Origin: an uncultured Prevotellaceae bacterium
Lineage (GTDB): Bacteria; Bacteroidota; Bacteroidia; Bacteroidales; Bacteroidaceae
Direction of reading: 5' to 3'
NCBI GenBank assembly: GCA_902797505.1
Contig: CADBSW010000030.1
Span: 1 to 44,510 of the forward strand
Length of the DNA stretch: 44,510 nt
Shown piece after piece: positions 1 through 7,536 of this stretch. The notes under the pieces were generated by a model. The model did no database searches, was not told where the DNA came from, and saw nothing but the letters and a program-made list of their open reading frames with translations. Made by a program: the position numbers and the translations under genes. How positions within the stretch are numbered: the stretch's first letter is position 1; the number at the start of each line of letters is the position of its first letter.

Positions 1-132
1 ACTTGTTTGGAACTGGATGGGAGGAAAAAAAGAATATCTTTATAGATTTCTGTGTATTTTTCATGCAAGGGCCCCTGCGGCGAGCAAGACAGGATCGACA
101 AAGTCAATCCAGATAGCTGGCTAATTATTAGA

Positions 133-156
133 ATTCACCCAAAAATTCACCCAAAA
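133..156. repeat. 12-bp perfect tandem duplication at the left edge
   Basis: The 12-mer attcacccaaaa occurs twice back to back (133-144 and 145-156) downstream of the tatD stop codon. The 202 bases left of tatD otherwise hold no convincing gene: short open frames reach the window edge on both strands but resemble nothing I recognise. The repeat could be slippage or part of a recombination or regulatory site; the sequence does not say which. Confidence 0.6.
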
Positions 157-202
157 ACGGGGATATACTTACGCCTTAATACTCCCTTTCTTATACTGTA
201 AT

Positions 203-1009
203 CTATAATTTTTCCTCCGGCAAAAACAACCGCATGGCATTGGCGGTGGTCTGTGCGGCAACATCCTCGGGTGACAAGCCATACGCCTCGGCCATCTTCT
301 CCAAGACATGGGCCGTGAAGGCCGGTTCGTTACGTTTGCCACGCATAGGGACGGGTGCCATATAAGGACTGTCGGTCTCCAGCACGATGCGCTCCAAGGG
401 GATGGTCTTGATCACCTCTGGCAGATGACTCTTCTTGAAGGTAAGCACCCCACCGATACCTAATAGGAAACGGTCGAAGCGCAACAGTTCGGCAGCCTCT
501 TTCTCGTTGCCAGTAAAACAGTGGAACACGCCACCGGGCAATTCCTTCTCATATTGTTTGAGAAGATGCACCATCTCCTGTTGTGCCTTACGACAATGGA
601 TCATCAGCGGCAGACGCGTCTCTATACTCCACAGCACCTGTTGCTCGAAGGCAGCCAACTGCTCTTTCTCGAACTCACGACTCCAGTAGTAATCCAAGCC
701 CACCTCACCGATAGCGATGGCATGCGGCTGGGTAGCAGACTGCAGGTTCGCCAACAACAGTTGTTTCATCTCATCGAGCACTTGTTGCCAATCGGCACGC
801 ACCTCTTCGGGATGCAGTCCGATCATCGGATAGGCATAACCGGGATTGGCGGAGCACACCTGCATGACGGTTGTTACCGAGGGCAGGTCGATGGCAGGGA
901 TAAACACCTTGCAGACACCAGCCTGTTGGGCACGTTCGATTACCTCCTGTCGGTCGTCGGCAAACTCCTCCCCGTCGAGATGCGTATGCGTATCAATGAT
1001 CCTTATCAT
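203..1009 (-). CDS. tatD: TatD family metal-dependent hydrolase
   Basis: This 268-residue TIM-barrel protein belongs to the amidohydrolase-like TatD family of cytoplasmic metal-dependent nucleases, credited with 3'-5' exonuclease or deoxyribonuclease activity in DNA repair and turnover. Visible family signatures are the N-terminal metal-binding THTHLDG (residues 7-13), AIGEVGLDYYW with its metal-ligand Glu, MIHCRKA, VFHCFTGN and the C-terminal ETDSPYMAP carrying the catalytic Asp. Length is normal for the family. The ATG at 1009 is chosen because it immediately precedes the IIDTHTH strand. It starts 3 nt after the stop of the polyprenyl synthetase gene, so it is the last gene of the tonB-prenyltransferase-tatD operon. 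No clear intrinsic terminator follows it. Confidence 0.93.
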   Translation of the reverse strand: MIRIIDTHTHLDGEEFADDRQEVIERAQQAGVCKVFIPAIDLPSVTTVMQVCSANPGYAYPMIGLHPEEVRADWQQVLDEMKQLLLANLQSATQPHAIAIGEVGLDYYWSREFEKEQLAAFEQQVLWSIETRLPLMIHCRKAQQEMVHLLKQYEKELPGGVFHCFTGNEKEAAELLRFDRFLLGIGGVLTFKKSHLPEVIKTIPLERIVLETDSPYMAPVPMRGKRNEPAFTAHVLEKMAEAYGLSPEDVAAQTTANAMRLFLPEEKL

Positions 1010-1012
1010 GCG

Positions 1013-1990
1013 TCAGAATTTCCGTTTCATCAACACCTCTGTATAGGCGATGATCTGCTGTTTACGACTGGGTGATACGCTGAGTGCCTCGAGATATTTC
1101 TTGCTCTCCTCGAAGTAATTACTGATCAGATCCTCAGCCAGTCGGTCGATGCCCAACCGGTTATAGATAGCTGTCACGGCCGCGATCTTCTGTTGTGGAT
1201 CGGGATTCTCGGCATTGATCCAGCGGTCGAGTTCCTGACGGTCTTTCTCATCAGCACGCAGGTAAGCGTTAATGAGCATGTACGTCTTCTTATTGCAGAG
1301 GATATCACCACCGATGGCCTTACCAAACACCTTCGGATCGCCATATACGTCCAGGTAATCATCCTGCAACTGGAAGGCCAAACCGATCTTCTCACCAAAG
1401 ACATACAGGTTATCACAGTCGGCTGTCGGTGCATCTGCCAACAAGGCACCGATTTTTAGGGCACAAGCCAACAGCACACTGGTCTTCAGACGGATCATCT
1501 CGATATATTCCTCTTCACGCACATCCGTACGATGCTCAAAATCCATATCATACTGTTGTCCCTCACCAATCTCCAAGGCTGTCTCCGTAAACAGATCCAG
1601 TATCGGTTTGAGTTTGTCGGCCGGGCACTTAGCCAACCGTTCATAAGCCATGACGAGCATGGAGTCACCTGAGAGGATCGCGGTGTTCTCATCCCATTTC
1701 TTATGTACGGTGGGTTGTCCACGACGCACATCAGCATGATCCATCAGATCATCGTGAAGCAGGGTGTAGTTGTGATACGTCTCGATGGCAGTGGCCACGG
1801 GCATGATCTGCTCGGGATCATCTTTATAGAGGTTGTATGCCAGGAGCATCAGGATCGGACGGATACGTTTTCCACCGATGGAGAGCACATACTGGATGGG
1901 CGTGTACAGACTCTGCGGCTGACGCTCGTAAGGAAGTTGTTCGAGATAGTCGTTGACTATCTTCAGGAACTGTTCTGAACTGTATATCAT
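1013..1990 (-). CDS. polyprenyl synthetase (geranylgeranyl/farnesyl diphosphate synthase type)
   Basis: This trans-isoprenyl diphosphate synthase of 325 residues would condense isopentenyl diphosphate with allylic diphosphates in the cytoplasm to make C15-C20 or longer prenyl chains for quinones and lipid carriers. The first aspartate-rich motif is DDLMD (residues 80-84) followed by ADVRRGQ. The second is QLQDDYLDVYGD, and the GGKRIRP substrate-binding motif sits at about 39-45. Product length cannot be read with confidence from sequence. The gene lies 16 nt after the tonB-like gene and 3 nt before tatD, implying cotranscription. IspH, the last enzyme of the MEP pathway supplying its substrates, is encoded elsewhere in this window (4487-5344), in a different operon. 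Confidence 0.9.
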   Translation of the reverse strand: MIYSSEQFLKIVNDYLEQLPYERQPQSLYTPIQYVLSIGGKRIRPILMLLAYNLYKDDPEQIMPVATAIETYHNYTLLHDDLMDHADVRRGQPTVHKKWDENTAILSGDSMLVMAYERLAKCPADKLKPILDLFTETALEIGEGQQYDMDFEHRTDVREEEYIEMIRLKTSVLLACALKIGALLADAPTADCDNLYVFGEKIGLAFQLQDDYLDVYGDPKVFGKAIGGDILCNKKTYMLINAYLRADEKDRQELDRWINAENPDPQQKIAAVTAIYNRLGIDRLAEDLISNYFEESKKYLEALSVSPSRKQQIIAYTEVLMKRKF

Positions 1991-2006
1991 ATATTTACGT
2001 TTGTTA

Positions 2007-2702
2007 TCAAATATCGAAGACCACGGGGATGGCGATCATCGTACGACAGGTTTTTCCCTTATCCTCACCCGGTGTCCATGGGGGCATCATACGTACCACA
2101 CGGAGAGCCTCACGATCGAGCAGTGGGTTAGCTGACTTGACAATTTTCGCATCCGATGTAGTACCATCCTTATTTACAATAAAGGAAACGATCACCTTGC
2201 CCTGTATTTTTTTCTGTTGGGCCATGACCGGATACCTGAGATTGGTGGTGAGCCACTTCATAAAGGCCACCCATCCACCTGGTGGTTCGGGGATCTTCTC
2301 CACCACACGGAGTTCGAGCGGTTGCTCTTTCTCATCAACAGGGAGTGCGTCGAGCTGTGGATCATCTTCCTTCTCCGAGATCTTATCCAACTGCTCTTTC
2401 ATCTGCTGTTCTGCCAGATCGGGCAATGCTTCCTTGATGATCTCCTCCACGGGGTTGATCTTCTCTGTCACCTGCTTCTCCTCGTGTATGGGTGCCAGCA
2501 TCATATCCTGCTGCGGTTCGTTGTAGAACTCCAGGTCTTGCACGATATCCTCGATCATCTCTTCATCCATCTCATCGTCGAGTGGCGCACTGGTATAGTC
2601 CATCGCCACGATGAACAGCGAGAAGACAAAGATGAGTCCCAAAAGGAATCCCGTTATCCTTCTGTGCTCAAGATCAGCCTGATATGATTTCTTCTGCTCC
2701 AA
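2007..2702 (-). CDS. TonB family energy transducer (TTG start)
   Basis: A 231-residue inner-membrane protein with a short cytoplasmic N-terminus, one transmembrane helix (about residues 17-34), an acidic/coiled periplasmic linker rich in Asp, Glu and Gln (about 38-125) and a C-terminal TonB domain (about 140-231) containing NLRYPVMAQQKKIQGKV, FIVNKDGTTSDAKIV and a terminal FDI. TonB proteins pass proton-motive-force energy to outer-membrane TonB-dependent transporters such as SusC. The linker is acidic instead of the usual Pro/Lys-rich spacer, as in many Bacteroidetes TonBs. The reading frame has a stop codon directly upstream of a TTG at 2702 and no ATG before the membrane segment, so TTG is the only sensible start. 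First gene of a three-gene operon, divergent from porQ. Confidence 0.88.
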   Translation of the reverse strand: MEQKKSYQADLEHRRITGFLLGLIFVFSLFIVAMDYTSAPLDDEMDEEMIEDIVQDLEFYNEPQQDMMLAPIHEEKQVTEKINPVEEIIKEALPDLAEQQMKEQLDKISEKEDDPQLDALPVDEKEQPLELRVVEKIPEPPGGWVAFMKWLTTNLRYPVMAQQKKIQGKVIVSFIVNKDGTTSDAKIVKSANPLLDREALRVVRMMPPWTPGEDKGKTCRTMIAIPVVFDI

Positions 2703-2782
2703 TTACACTAAACAGTTTGATTTTCCGTTATATAACAGCAGAGATGAAAACCAGAGATGCCCTATCTTCATCTATTTAAGTG

Positions 2783-2790
2783 CAAAGATA
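2783..2790 (-). promoter_or_regulatory. Bacteroidetes -7 promoter box for the tonB operon
   Basis: TATCTTTG on the minus strand matches the Bacteroidetes TAnnTTTG -7 consensus. It lies about 80 bp upstream of the tonB-like TTG start. No good TTTG -33 box is seen at the usual spacing. It sits back to back with the porQ box at 2813-2820. Confidence 0.6.
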
Positions 2791-2812
2791 GTGTAAACAT
2801 CATGAAAATGCG

Positions 2813-2820
2813 TATCTTTG
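2813..2820 (+). promoter_or_regulatory. Bacteroidetes -7 promoter box for porQ-cmk
   Basis: TATCTTTG matches TAnnTTTG and ends 22 bp before the porQ ATG, implying a very short leader. The two divergent -7 boxes are separated by only 22 bp, so polymerases could compete here. Confidence 0.65.
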
Positions 2821-2842
2821 CAAAAAATTTAATTCAAATTAG

Positions 2843-3793
2843 ATGAAAAAAGTTTTTTTTACTCTTCTGCTGATGTTTTTCTCACTCATGGTAGAGGCAC
2901 AGGAGAGTCAGACCGCATATAACTTCCTCCGTTTGCCGCAGAGCGCCCATACGGCCGCTTTGGGAGGGGACATCATCACGGTGGTGGAAGACGACCTGTC
3001 GATGCTCTTCGCCAACCCTGCCCTCCTCTCTTCGGTGAGCGACAAAACAATCCAGTTGGGAGTGATGAGTTATATGGAGGGATCCCTGATGGCAGGTGCC
3101 GCCTTCAACCGGAACATCAACGAGAAAGCCTCTTGGGCCGTCAGTGCGCAGTATATGCACTATGGCACGATGAAGGAGGTAGATGAGTATAATGTGCAGA
3201 CGGGTGAGTTCTCAGCCAAGGATATCGCCCTCAACGGCACTTTCTCGTATCAGTTGGGACAACACTTGGTAGGTGGTATCACGGCCAAGGTCATCAACTC
3301 TTATATCGGTCAATTCAATTCCCTGGCCGTTGGTGTGGATATGGGATTGAACTATTACCTGCCGGACGGTGAATGGTCGTTATCGGCCGTGGTGAAAAAC
3401 TTAGGTGGTGAGTTGGATGCCTATGAAGAGGAATATGCCAAGCTGCCGGTTGACGTGCAGGTAGGCATCAGCAAACGACTGGTTGGATCCCCGCTCAGGC
3501 TGTCGGTTGCGATGGTTGACCTGAACCACTGGGGGTATAAGTTCATCAACCATTTCGTCGTAGGAATGGATGTGATCCTCTCACCGCAGATATACCTTGC
3601 TGCCGGATATAATTTCCGCAGGGCCAACGAGATGAAGATCATCAATACAGGGGATGAGAAAGGAAGCAGTCATGGTGCCGGATTGTCACTGGGTGCTGGT
3701 GTCTTACTGGATCGCTTCAAGTTGAACCTCTCTTATGCGAAGTATCATGTGTCGAGCAACTCCCTGATGGTAAATATAGCTTACACCTTATAA
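2843..3793 (+). CDS. porQ: type IX secretion system protein PorQ
   Basis: A 316-residue outer-membrane beta-barrel protein with a signal peptide (residues 1-19, cleaved near VEAQ). It carries the hallmark start of the PorQ/PorV-like family, including NFLRLPQSAHTAALGG and LFANPALLS. The rest alternates short amphipathic strands and Gly-rich turns and ends in a hydrophobic strand (MVNIAYTL), as expected for a barrel. PorQ is an outer-membrane component of the type IX secretion system, which exports CTD-tagged proteins. The neighbours support the call: porQ-cmk-ispH is, to my recollection, also the arrangement in Porphyromonas gingivalis. It lies 14 nt upstream of cmk and shares its promoter. 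No other T9SS genes are in this window. Confidence 0.85.
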   Translation: MKKVFFTLLLMFFSLMVEAQESQTAYNFLRLPQSAHTAALGGDIITVVEDDLSMLFANPALLSSVSDKTIQLGVMSYMEGSLMAGAAFNRNINEKASWAVSAQYMHYGTMKEVDEYNVQTGEFSAKDIALNGTFSYQLGQHLVGGITAKVINSYIGQFNSLAVGVDMGLNYYLPDGEWSLSAVVKNLGGELDAYEEEYAKLPVDVQVGISKRLVGSPLRLSVAMVDLNHWGYKFINHFVVGMDVILSPQIYLAAGYNFRRANEMKIINTGDEKGSSHGAGLSLGAGVLLDRFKLNLSYAKYHVSSNSLMVNIAYTL

Positions 3794-3807
3794 TAAATAT
3801 ATAGACA

Positions 3808-4503
3808 ATGAAAAAGATAACGATAGCTATCGACGGTTTGTCGTCGTGTGGAAAATCAACAATGGCGAAGGATCTGGCCAAAAAGATCGGTTATATCTAT
3901 GTGGATACGGGAGCCATGTACCGCGCAGTAACACTCTATGCCATGCGCCACGGACTGTTCAACGACAGCGATATCAATACCGAAGAACTTGAAAAACAGA
4001 TGGATGATATCCATATCTCCTTTAAGTTTAACCCCGAGACACAGAAGCCCGACACCTATCTGAATGGAGAATTGGTGGAGAAAGAGATCCGTTCGATGGA
4101 GGTGAGCAACCTCGTATCACCCATCGCCACCCTACCCTTCGTAAGGACGGCTATGGTAAGACAACAGCAGTTGATGGGTAAAGAGAAAGGTATCGTGATG
4201 GACGGAAGAGATATCGGCACGGTGGTGTTCCCCGATGCGGAGTTGAAGATCTTCGTCACGGCATCTGCAGAGGTACGTGCACAACGCCGGTATGATGAAC
4301 TGAAAGGCAAGGGTATGGAGGCTGACTACGACGATATCCTGAAGAATGTGCAAGAGCGTGACTATATCGACAGTCATCGTGAGGTAGCACCGCTACGTCA
4401 GGCCGATGATGCCATCCTGCTGGACAACAGTCATATCACCATTGAAGAGCAGAATGCCTGGGTGATGGAGCAATATCTACGGGTGGTCAACTCTGTTGAA
4501 TAA
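3808..4503 (+). CDS. cmk: cytidylate kinase
   Basis: A 231-residue (d)CMP kinase that phosphorylates CMP and dCMP with ATP in the cytoplasm. The P-loop G-LSSCGKST is at residues 10-18, followed by [14 protein letters not shown], the NMP-binding region, [14 protein letters not shown] and the lid-region Arg residues ([10 protein letters not shown], with [19 protein letters not shown]). Length and motif order are those of bacterial Cmk. The gene follows porQ by 14 nt. Its 3' end overlaps the convergent ispH gene by 17 bp, leaving no room for a terminator between them, so the two transcripts probably overlap tail to tail. Confidence 0.96.
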   Translation: MKKITIAIDGLSSCGKSTMAKDLAKKIGYIYVDTGAMYRAVTLYAMRHGLFNDSDINTEELEKQMDDIHISFKFNPETQKPDTYLNGELVEKEIRSMEVSNLVSPIATLPFVRTAMVRQQQLMGKEKGIVMDGRDIGTVVFPDAELKIFVTASAEVRAQRRYDELKGKGMEADYDDILKNVQERDYIDSHREVAPLRQADDAILLDNSHITIEEQNAWVMEQYLRVVNSVE

Positions 4504-5344
4504 GGAAATCACGACACTCCTCCATCAACCATTTCGGTGTACTGGTGGCACCACAGATACCCACCGTCTTGACACCTTGTAACCACTCCAACTGTATCTC
4601 ATCAGCATCCTCGATGAGATATGTGTTGGGGTTTACGTTTTTACACTCGTTAAACAACACCTTCCCATTACTGCTCTTACGACCGCATACGAAGAGCACC
4701 AGATCATGCTTGGCAGCAAAAGAGGTGATGTTTGAGATGCGGTTGGCCACCTGACGACAGATAGTGTCAAAACGCTGGAAGACCGCATCGGCAGAGATAT
4801 GTTGCTCGATATACTCCACGATACGCTGAAACTCCTCCAACGACTTAGTGGTCTGTGAGTAGAGATAGATATCACGTGAGAAATCCAGTTGCATGACATC
4901 CTCGAAGTGAGCGATAACGATGGCATGCCCATCGGTCTGTCCGACCAAGCCCAATACCTCAGCATGACCGGGTTTGCCGAAGATGACAATCTGTGCGTCG
5001 GGGTGCTGCTGATATTGTCGCTTGATACGTCGCTGCAGTTGTAACACCACCGGACAGGTGGCATCGATCACCTCAATATGGTTTTGTTGTGCCAACTGAT
5101 AGGTGGCAGGTGGTTCGCCATGAGCACGCAACAGCACCTTCGTATCACGTAACGTTTTCAGGTCATCGTGGTTGATGGTGACAAGTCCGAGTTGTCGCAG
5201 TCGCTCACACTCCATGCCATTATGCACGATATCACCCAGACAGTAGAGGGTGTTGCCTTTCGACAACTCCTCTTCTGCCTTGCGAATAGCCGTAGTCACA
5301 CCAAAACAGAAACCACTGCCATTGTCTATCTCTACCTGTATCAC
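4487..5344 (-). CDS. ispH: 4-hydroxy-3-methylbut-2-enyl diphosphate reductase
   Basis: IspH (LytB) converts HMBPP to IPP and DMAPP in the last step of the MEP isoprenoid pathway using an iron-sulfur cluster. With the start used here the protein is 285 residues. The three cluster cysteines are C13 (GSGFCFGV), C97 (DATCPVV) and C196 ([10 protein letters not shown]). Conserved H41 (LGDIVHNGM), H75, H127 and E129 (GKPGHAEV) are also in place, as is the late TSTPKW motif. The frame is open further upstream to 5446, but that extension lies inside meaB. The natural start is GTG at 5344, giving the usual [13 protein letters not shown]-terminus. This GTG shares its first G with the TAG stop of meaB (TAGTG), implying translational coupling. 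The 3' end overlaps cmk. Confidence 0.94.
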   Translation of the reverse strand: MIQVEIDNGSGFCFGVTTAIRKAEEELSKGNTLYCLGDIVHNGMECERLRQLGLVTINHDDLKTLRDTKVLLRAHGEPPATYQLAQQNHIEVIDATCPVVLQLQRRIKRQYQQHPDAQIVIFGKPGHAEVLGLVGQTDGHAIVIAHFEDVMQLDFSRDIYLYSQTTKSLEEFQRIVEYIEQHISADAVFQRFDTICRQVANRISNITSFAAKHDLVLFVCGRKSSNGKVLFNECKNVNPNTYLIEDADEIQLEWLQGVKTVGICGATSTPKWLMEECRDFLIQQS

Positions 5345-6444
5345 TATTTCTTCAGTTCGTTGTAATAGATGGAAAGGAGATCTGCTGCAGCCTTGAAGGA
5401 AGTCTTCTCTCCCCGCAGCACAGACTGCTCGGCCGCCTTGATGCAATCCTCTATCAAAGGATTATGATAGAAGGAGTTACGCAGATGTTCATTGATACTC
5501 TCGTACATCCAGTATTTACTCTGTTCGTTACGGCGGTAGTCGAAATAACCATTCTGCTTGACGAAGTCGAAATACTGATAGATCATATCCCATACCTCTT
5601 TGATACCTGTGCCATAGAAGCCACTATAGCAGAGCACCTTGGGTGTCCAACCGCTCTCTGGCATCGGGAAGAAATGGAGGGCGTTACGGAAATTCGTCGC
5701 CGCCATCTGACACTTATCCACGTTATTACCATCGCACTTATTGATGATGATACCATCGGAGATCTCCATGATACCTCGTTTGATACCCTGCAACTCATCG
5801 CCAGTGCCAGCCAACTGTATCAGCAGGAAGAAGTCAACCATCGAGTGACAGGCTGTCTCACTCTGTCCGACACCCACCGTCTCCACGAAGATCTTATCAA
5901 AGCCGGCAGCCTCACAGAGGATGATACACTCACGGGTCTTACGGGCAACACCACCGAGAGAGCCTGCCGTTGGTGAAGGACGAATGAAAGCCTCACGCCG
6001 TTGTGACAAGCGCTCCATACGCGTCTTATCACCAAGGATACTTCCTTTGGAACGCTCTGAACTGGGGTCGATGGCGAGGACAGCCAACTTACCACCAAAA
6101 CGGTCGAGTACATGGATACCGAACTCATCGATACTGGTACTCTTACCGGCTCCCGGCACACCACTGATACCTATTCTCACAGATTTACCGCTGTAAGGCA
6201 GACACTTGTCGATGACCTCCTGCGCCCTACTGTAATGATCGGGGTTGATACTCTCTACTAACGTGACGGCCTGACTCAACACGGTGATATCACCTTTGAG
6301 GATACCCTCCACCATCTCACTGGTGGTATATTCATGTCTGCGGAAATGTCCCCGTTTCAGATAGGGATTGATGATTGCCTGTGAGGATACCCCGGCATTT
6401 ACCTGCAAACCTTTGTACTCTTCGCTGTTCTCTGGATGTTCCAT
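5344..6444 (-). CDS. meaB: MeaB/ArgK family GTPase, methylmalonyl-CoA mutase chaperone
   Basis: A 366-residue G3E-type P-loop GTPase. MeaB guards methylmalonyl-CoA mutase, gating delivery and removal of adenosylcobalamin and protecting the enzyme from inactivation. Motifs are the Walker A GVPGAGKST (residues 95-103), AIDPSSERSKGSILGDKTRM (base-sensing and switch region), RPSPTAGSLGGVARKTRE, VETVGVGQSE (switch II) and INKCDG, the NKxD base-recognition loop. The C-terminal helices may form the dimerisation arm. The mutase subunits mutA and mutB are not in this window; their presence elsewhere is inferred, since propionate production through methylmalonyl-CoA is common in this group. The gene starts 24 nt after the DUF1573 gene and its stop overlaps the ispH start. 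Confidence 0.93.
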   Translation of the reverse strand: MEHPENSEEYKGLQVNAGVSSQAIINPYLKRGHFRRHEYTTSEMVEGILKGDITVLSQAVTLVESINPDHYSRAQEVIDKCLPYSGKSVRIGISGVPGAGKSTSIDEFGIHVLDRFGGKLAVLAIDPSSERSKGSILGDKTRMERLSQRREAFIRPSPTAGSLGGVARKTRECIILCEAAGFDKIFVETVGVGQSETACHSMVDFFLLIQLAGTGDELQGIKRGIMEISDGIIINKCDGNNVDKCQMAATNFRNALHFFPMPESGWTPKVLCYSGFYGTGIKEVWDMIYQYFDFVKQNGYFDYRRNEQSKYWMYESINEHLRNSFYHNPLIEDCIKAAEQSVLRGEKTSFKAAADLLSIYYNELKK

Positions 6445-6468
6445 ATTATAATTAATCGTTTATTAGCT

Positions 6469-7536
6469 TTACTTTACATTAATGTTAATAACTATCTTCG
6501 ACTTCATCGGGTCGTTGGTGATCATCAGCACACGTGGTTTACTACGTACCCTGCGCAATGCCTTCGCCTCAGCAGTGATCTTCAATTTAGCCTGTTCACC
6601 GGGCTGCAGCTTCGACTTGTTGAGTTTGACGCTCAAACCGTTGGTGAACATCTGCAGACTGCTGATATCCAACTCACTATGACCGATATTGTTGATAAGG
6701 ATCGTCTCGCTCTTCTTCGACTTGCCATTGAAGTCGATGTCTACCGATTCCGATGAGAGGGATATCTGCGGGGCATTAGCCATTTCACTCTCCGTAAGCT
6801 CCGTAAATGCGGGTAACAAGACAACAGACACGGGCAATTCCTTCTCAGAGGCTACCTTATCACCGGGGAACATGCCCAGATAGAGCGTCGTCTGTGTCAG
6901 TCCGTAGTCACGGATATGTTTTGAGTCAAGCATCAGGGTAACCACACCGGTTCTTCCCGCTGCGATATTGGTGGGAGACACCGTCGCCTTGAGATAGTTA
7001 GGCAGGTGCATCACCGTAGGACTGAGTGTCTTATTAGAGGTGTTCATGATATGGATCTTCTTCACCGGCATCTCACCTCTGTTCACATCATCAAACTCCA
7101 CGTTATCCGCATCCGTCTTGAGGGAGCCTATCGTGAAATCATAGTTGGCGTCGAAGTCGACCACCTCATCCACCACCACACCACGCATAGTCAGGTAGAT
7201 AGGTTTCTCTGAGTTGTTGGTATACAGTCCGACATCCTTGGAGAAATGTCCCATCATACGGGCATCGTAGGTGGCGTTCACCACGAAATGGTCACCGGCG
7301 GGGATAGGCTGCTTGGGATATTCCACGGTGGTACACCCACAACTGGTTCGTACATTGTTGATCACGATCGGACTACTGCCGGTATTCTCCAATTCAAACT
7401 TCACGGTAACGGGCTGCTCGTATGCCACATTACCACAATAGATCACGTTATTCTTTACTTTCACCTTCTGGGCATATGCACCCAGAGATAGGGTTGCCAA
7501 AACGGCAAATATCATTATTGTTCTTTTCATAATCAT
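6469..7536 (-). CDS. DUF1573 domain lipid-exported or periplasmic protein
   Basis: A 355-residue exported protein with a signal peptide (about residues 1-23, ending GAYAQ) followed by immunoglobulin-like strands. The first domain (about 25-125) is a DUF1573 module with the typical NTGSSPIVINNVRTSCGCT segment carrying the Cys-Gly-Cys pair, and GDHFVVNATYDA. Two further ASH/hydin-like beta domains follow (about 150-250 and 265-355). The function of DUF1573 is not established. The ATG at 7536 overlaps the TGA of the alpha-2-macroglobulin-like gene (ATGA), so synthesis is probably coupled; a second ATG two codons on is possible. This coupling suggests a shared envelope role, which is inference. 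Confidence 0.85.
   Translation of the reverse strand: MIMKRTIMIFAVLATLSLGAYAQKVKVKNNVIYCGNVAYEQPVTVKFELENTGSSPIVINNVRTSCGCTTVEYPKQPIPAGDHFVVNATYDARMMGHFSKDVGLYTNNSEKPIYLTMRGVVVDEVVDFDANYDFTIGSLKTDADNVEFDDVNRGEMPVKKIHIMNTSNKTLSPTVMHLPNYLKATVSPTNIAAGRTGVVTLMLDSKHIRDYGLTQTTLYLGMFPGDKVASEKELPVSVVLLPAFTELTESEMANAPQISLSSESVDIDFNGKSKKSETILINNIGHSELDISSLQMFTNGLSVKLNKSKLQPGEQAKLKITAEAKALRRVRSKPRVLMITNDPMKSKIVININVK

Noticed and set aside
521-1075. 184-codon plus-strand frame across the tatD region
   Set aside because: Overlaps tatD and the end of the prenyl synthetase gene, both well supported on the other strand.
5345-5446. N-terminal extension of IspH
   Set aside because: It reads through the meaB coding end in another frame; the GTG at 5344 gives the family's normal N-terminus.
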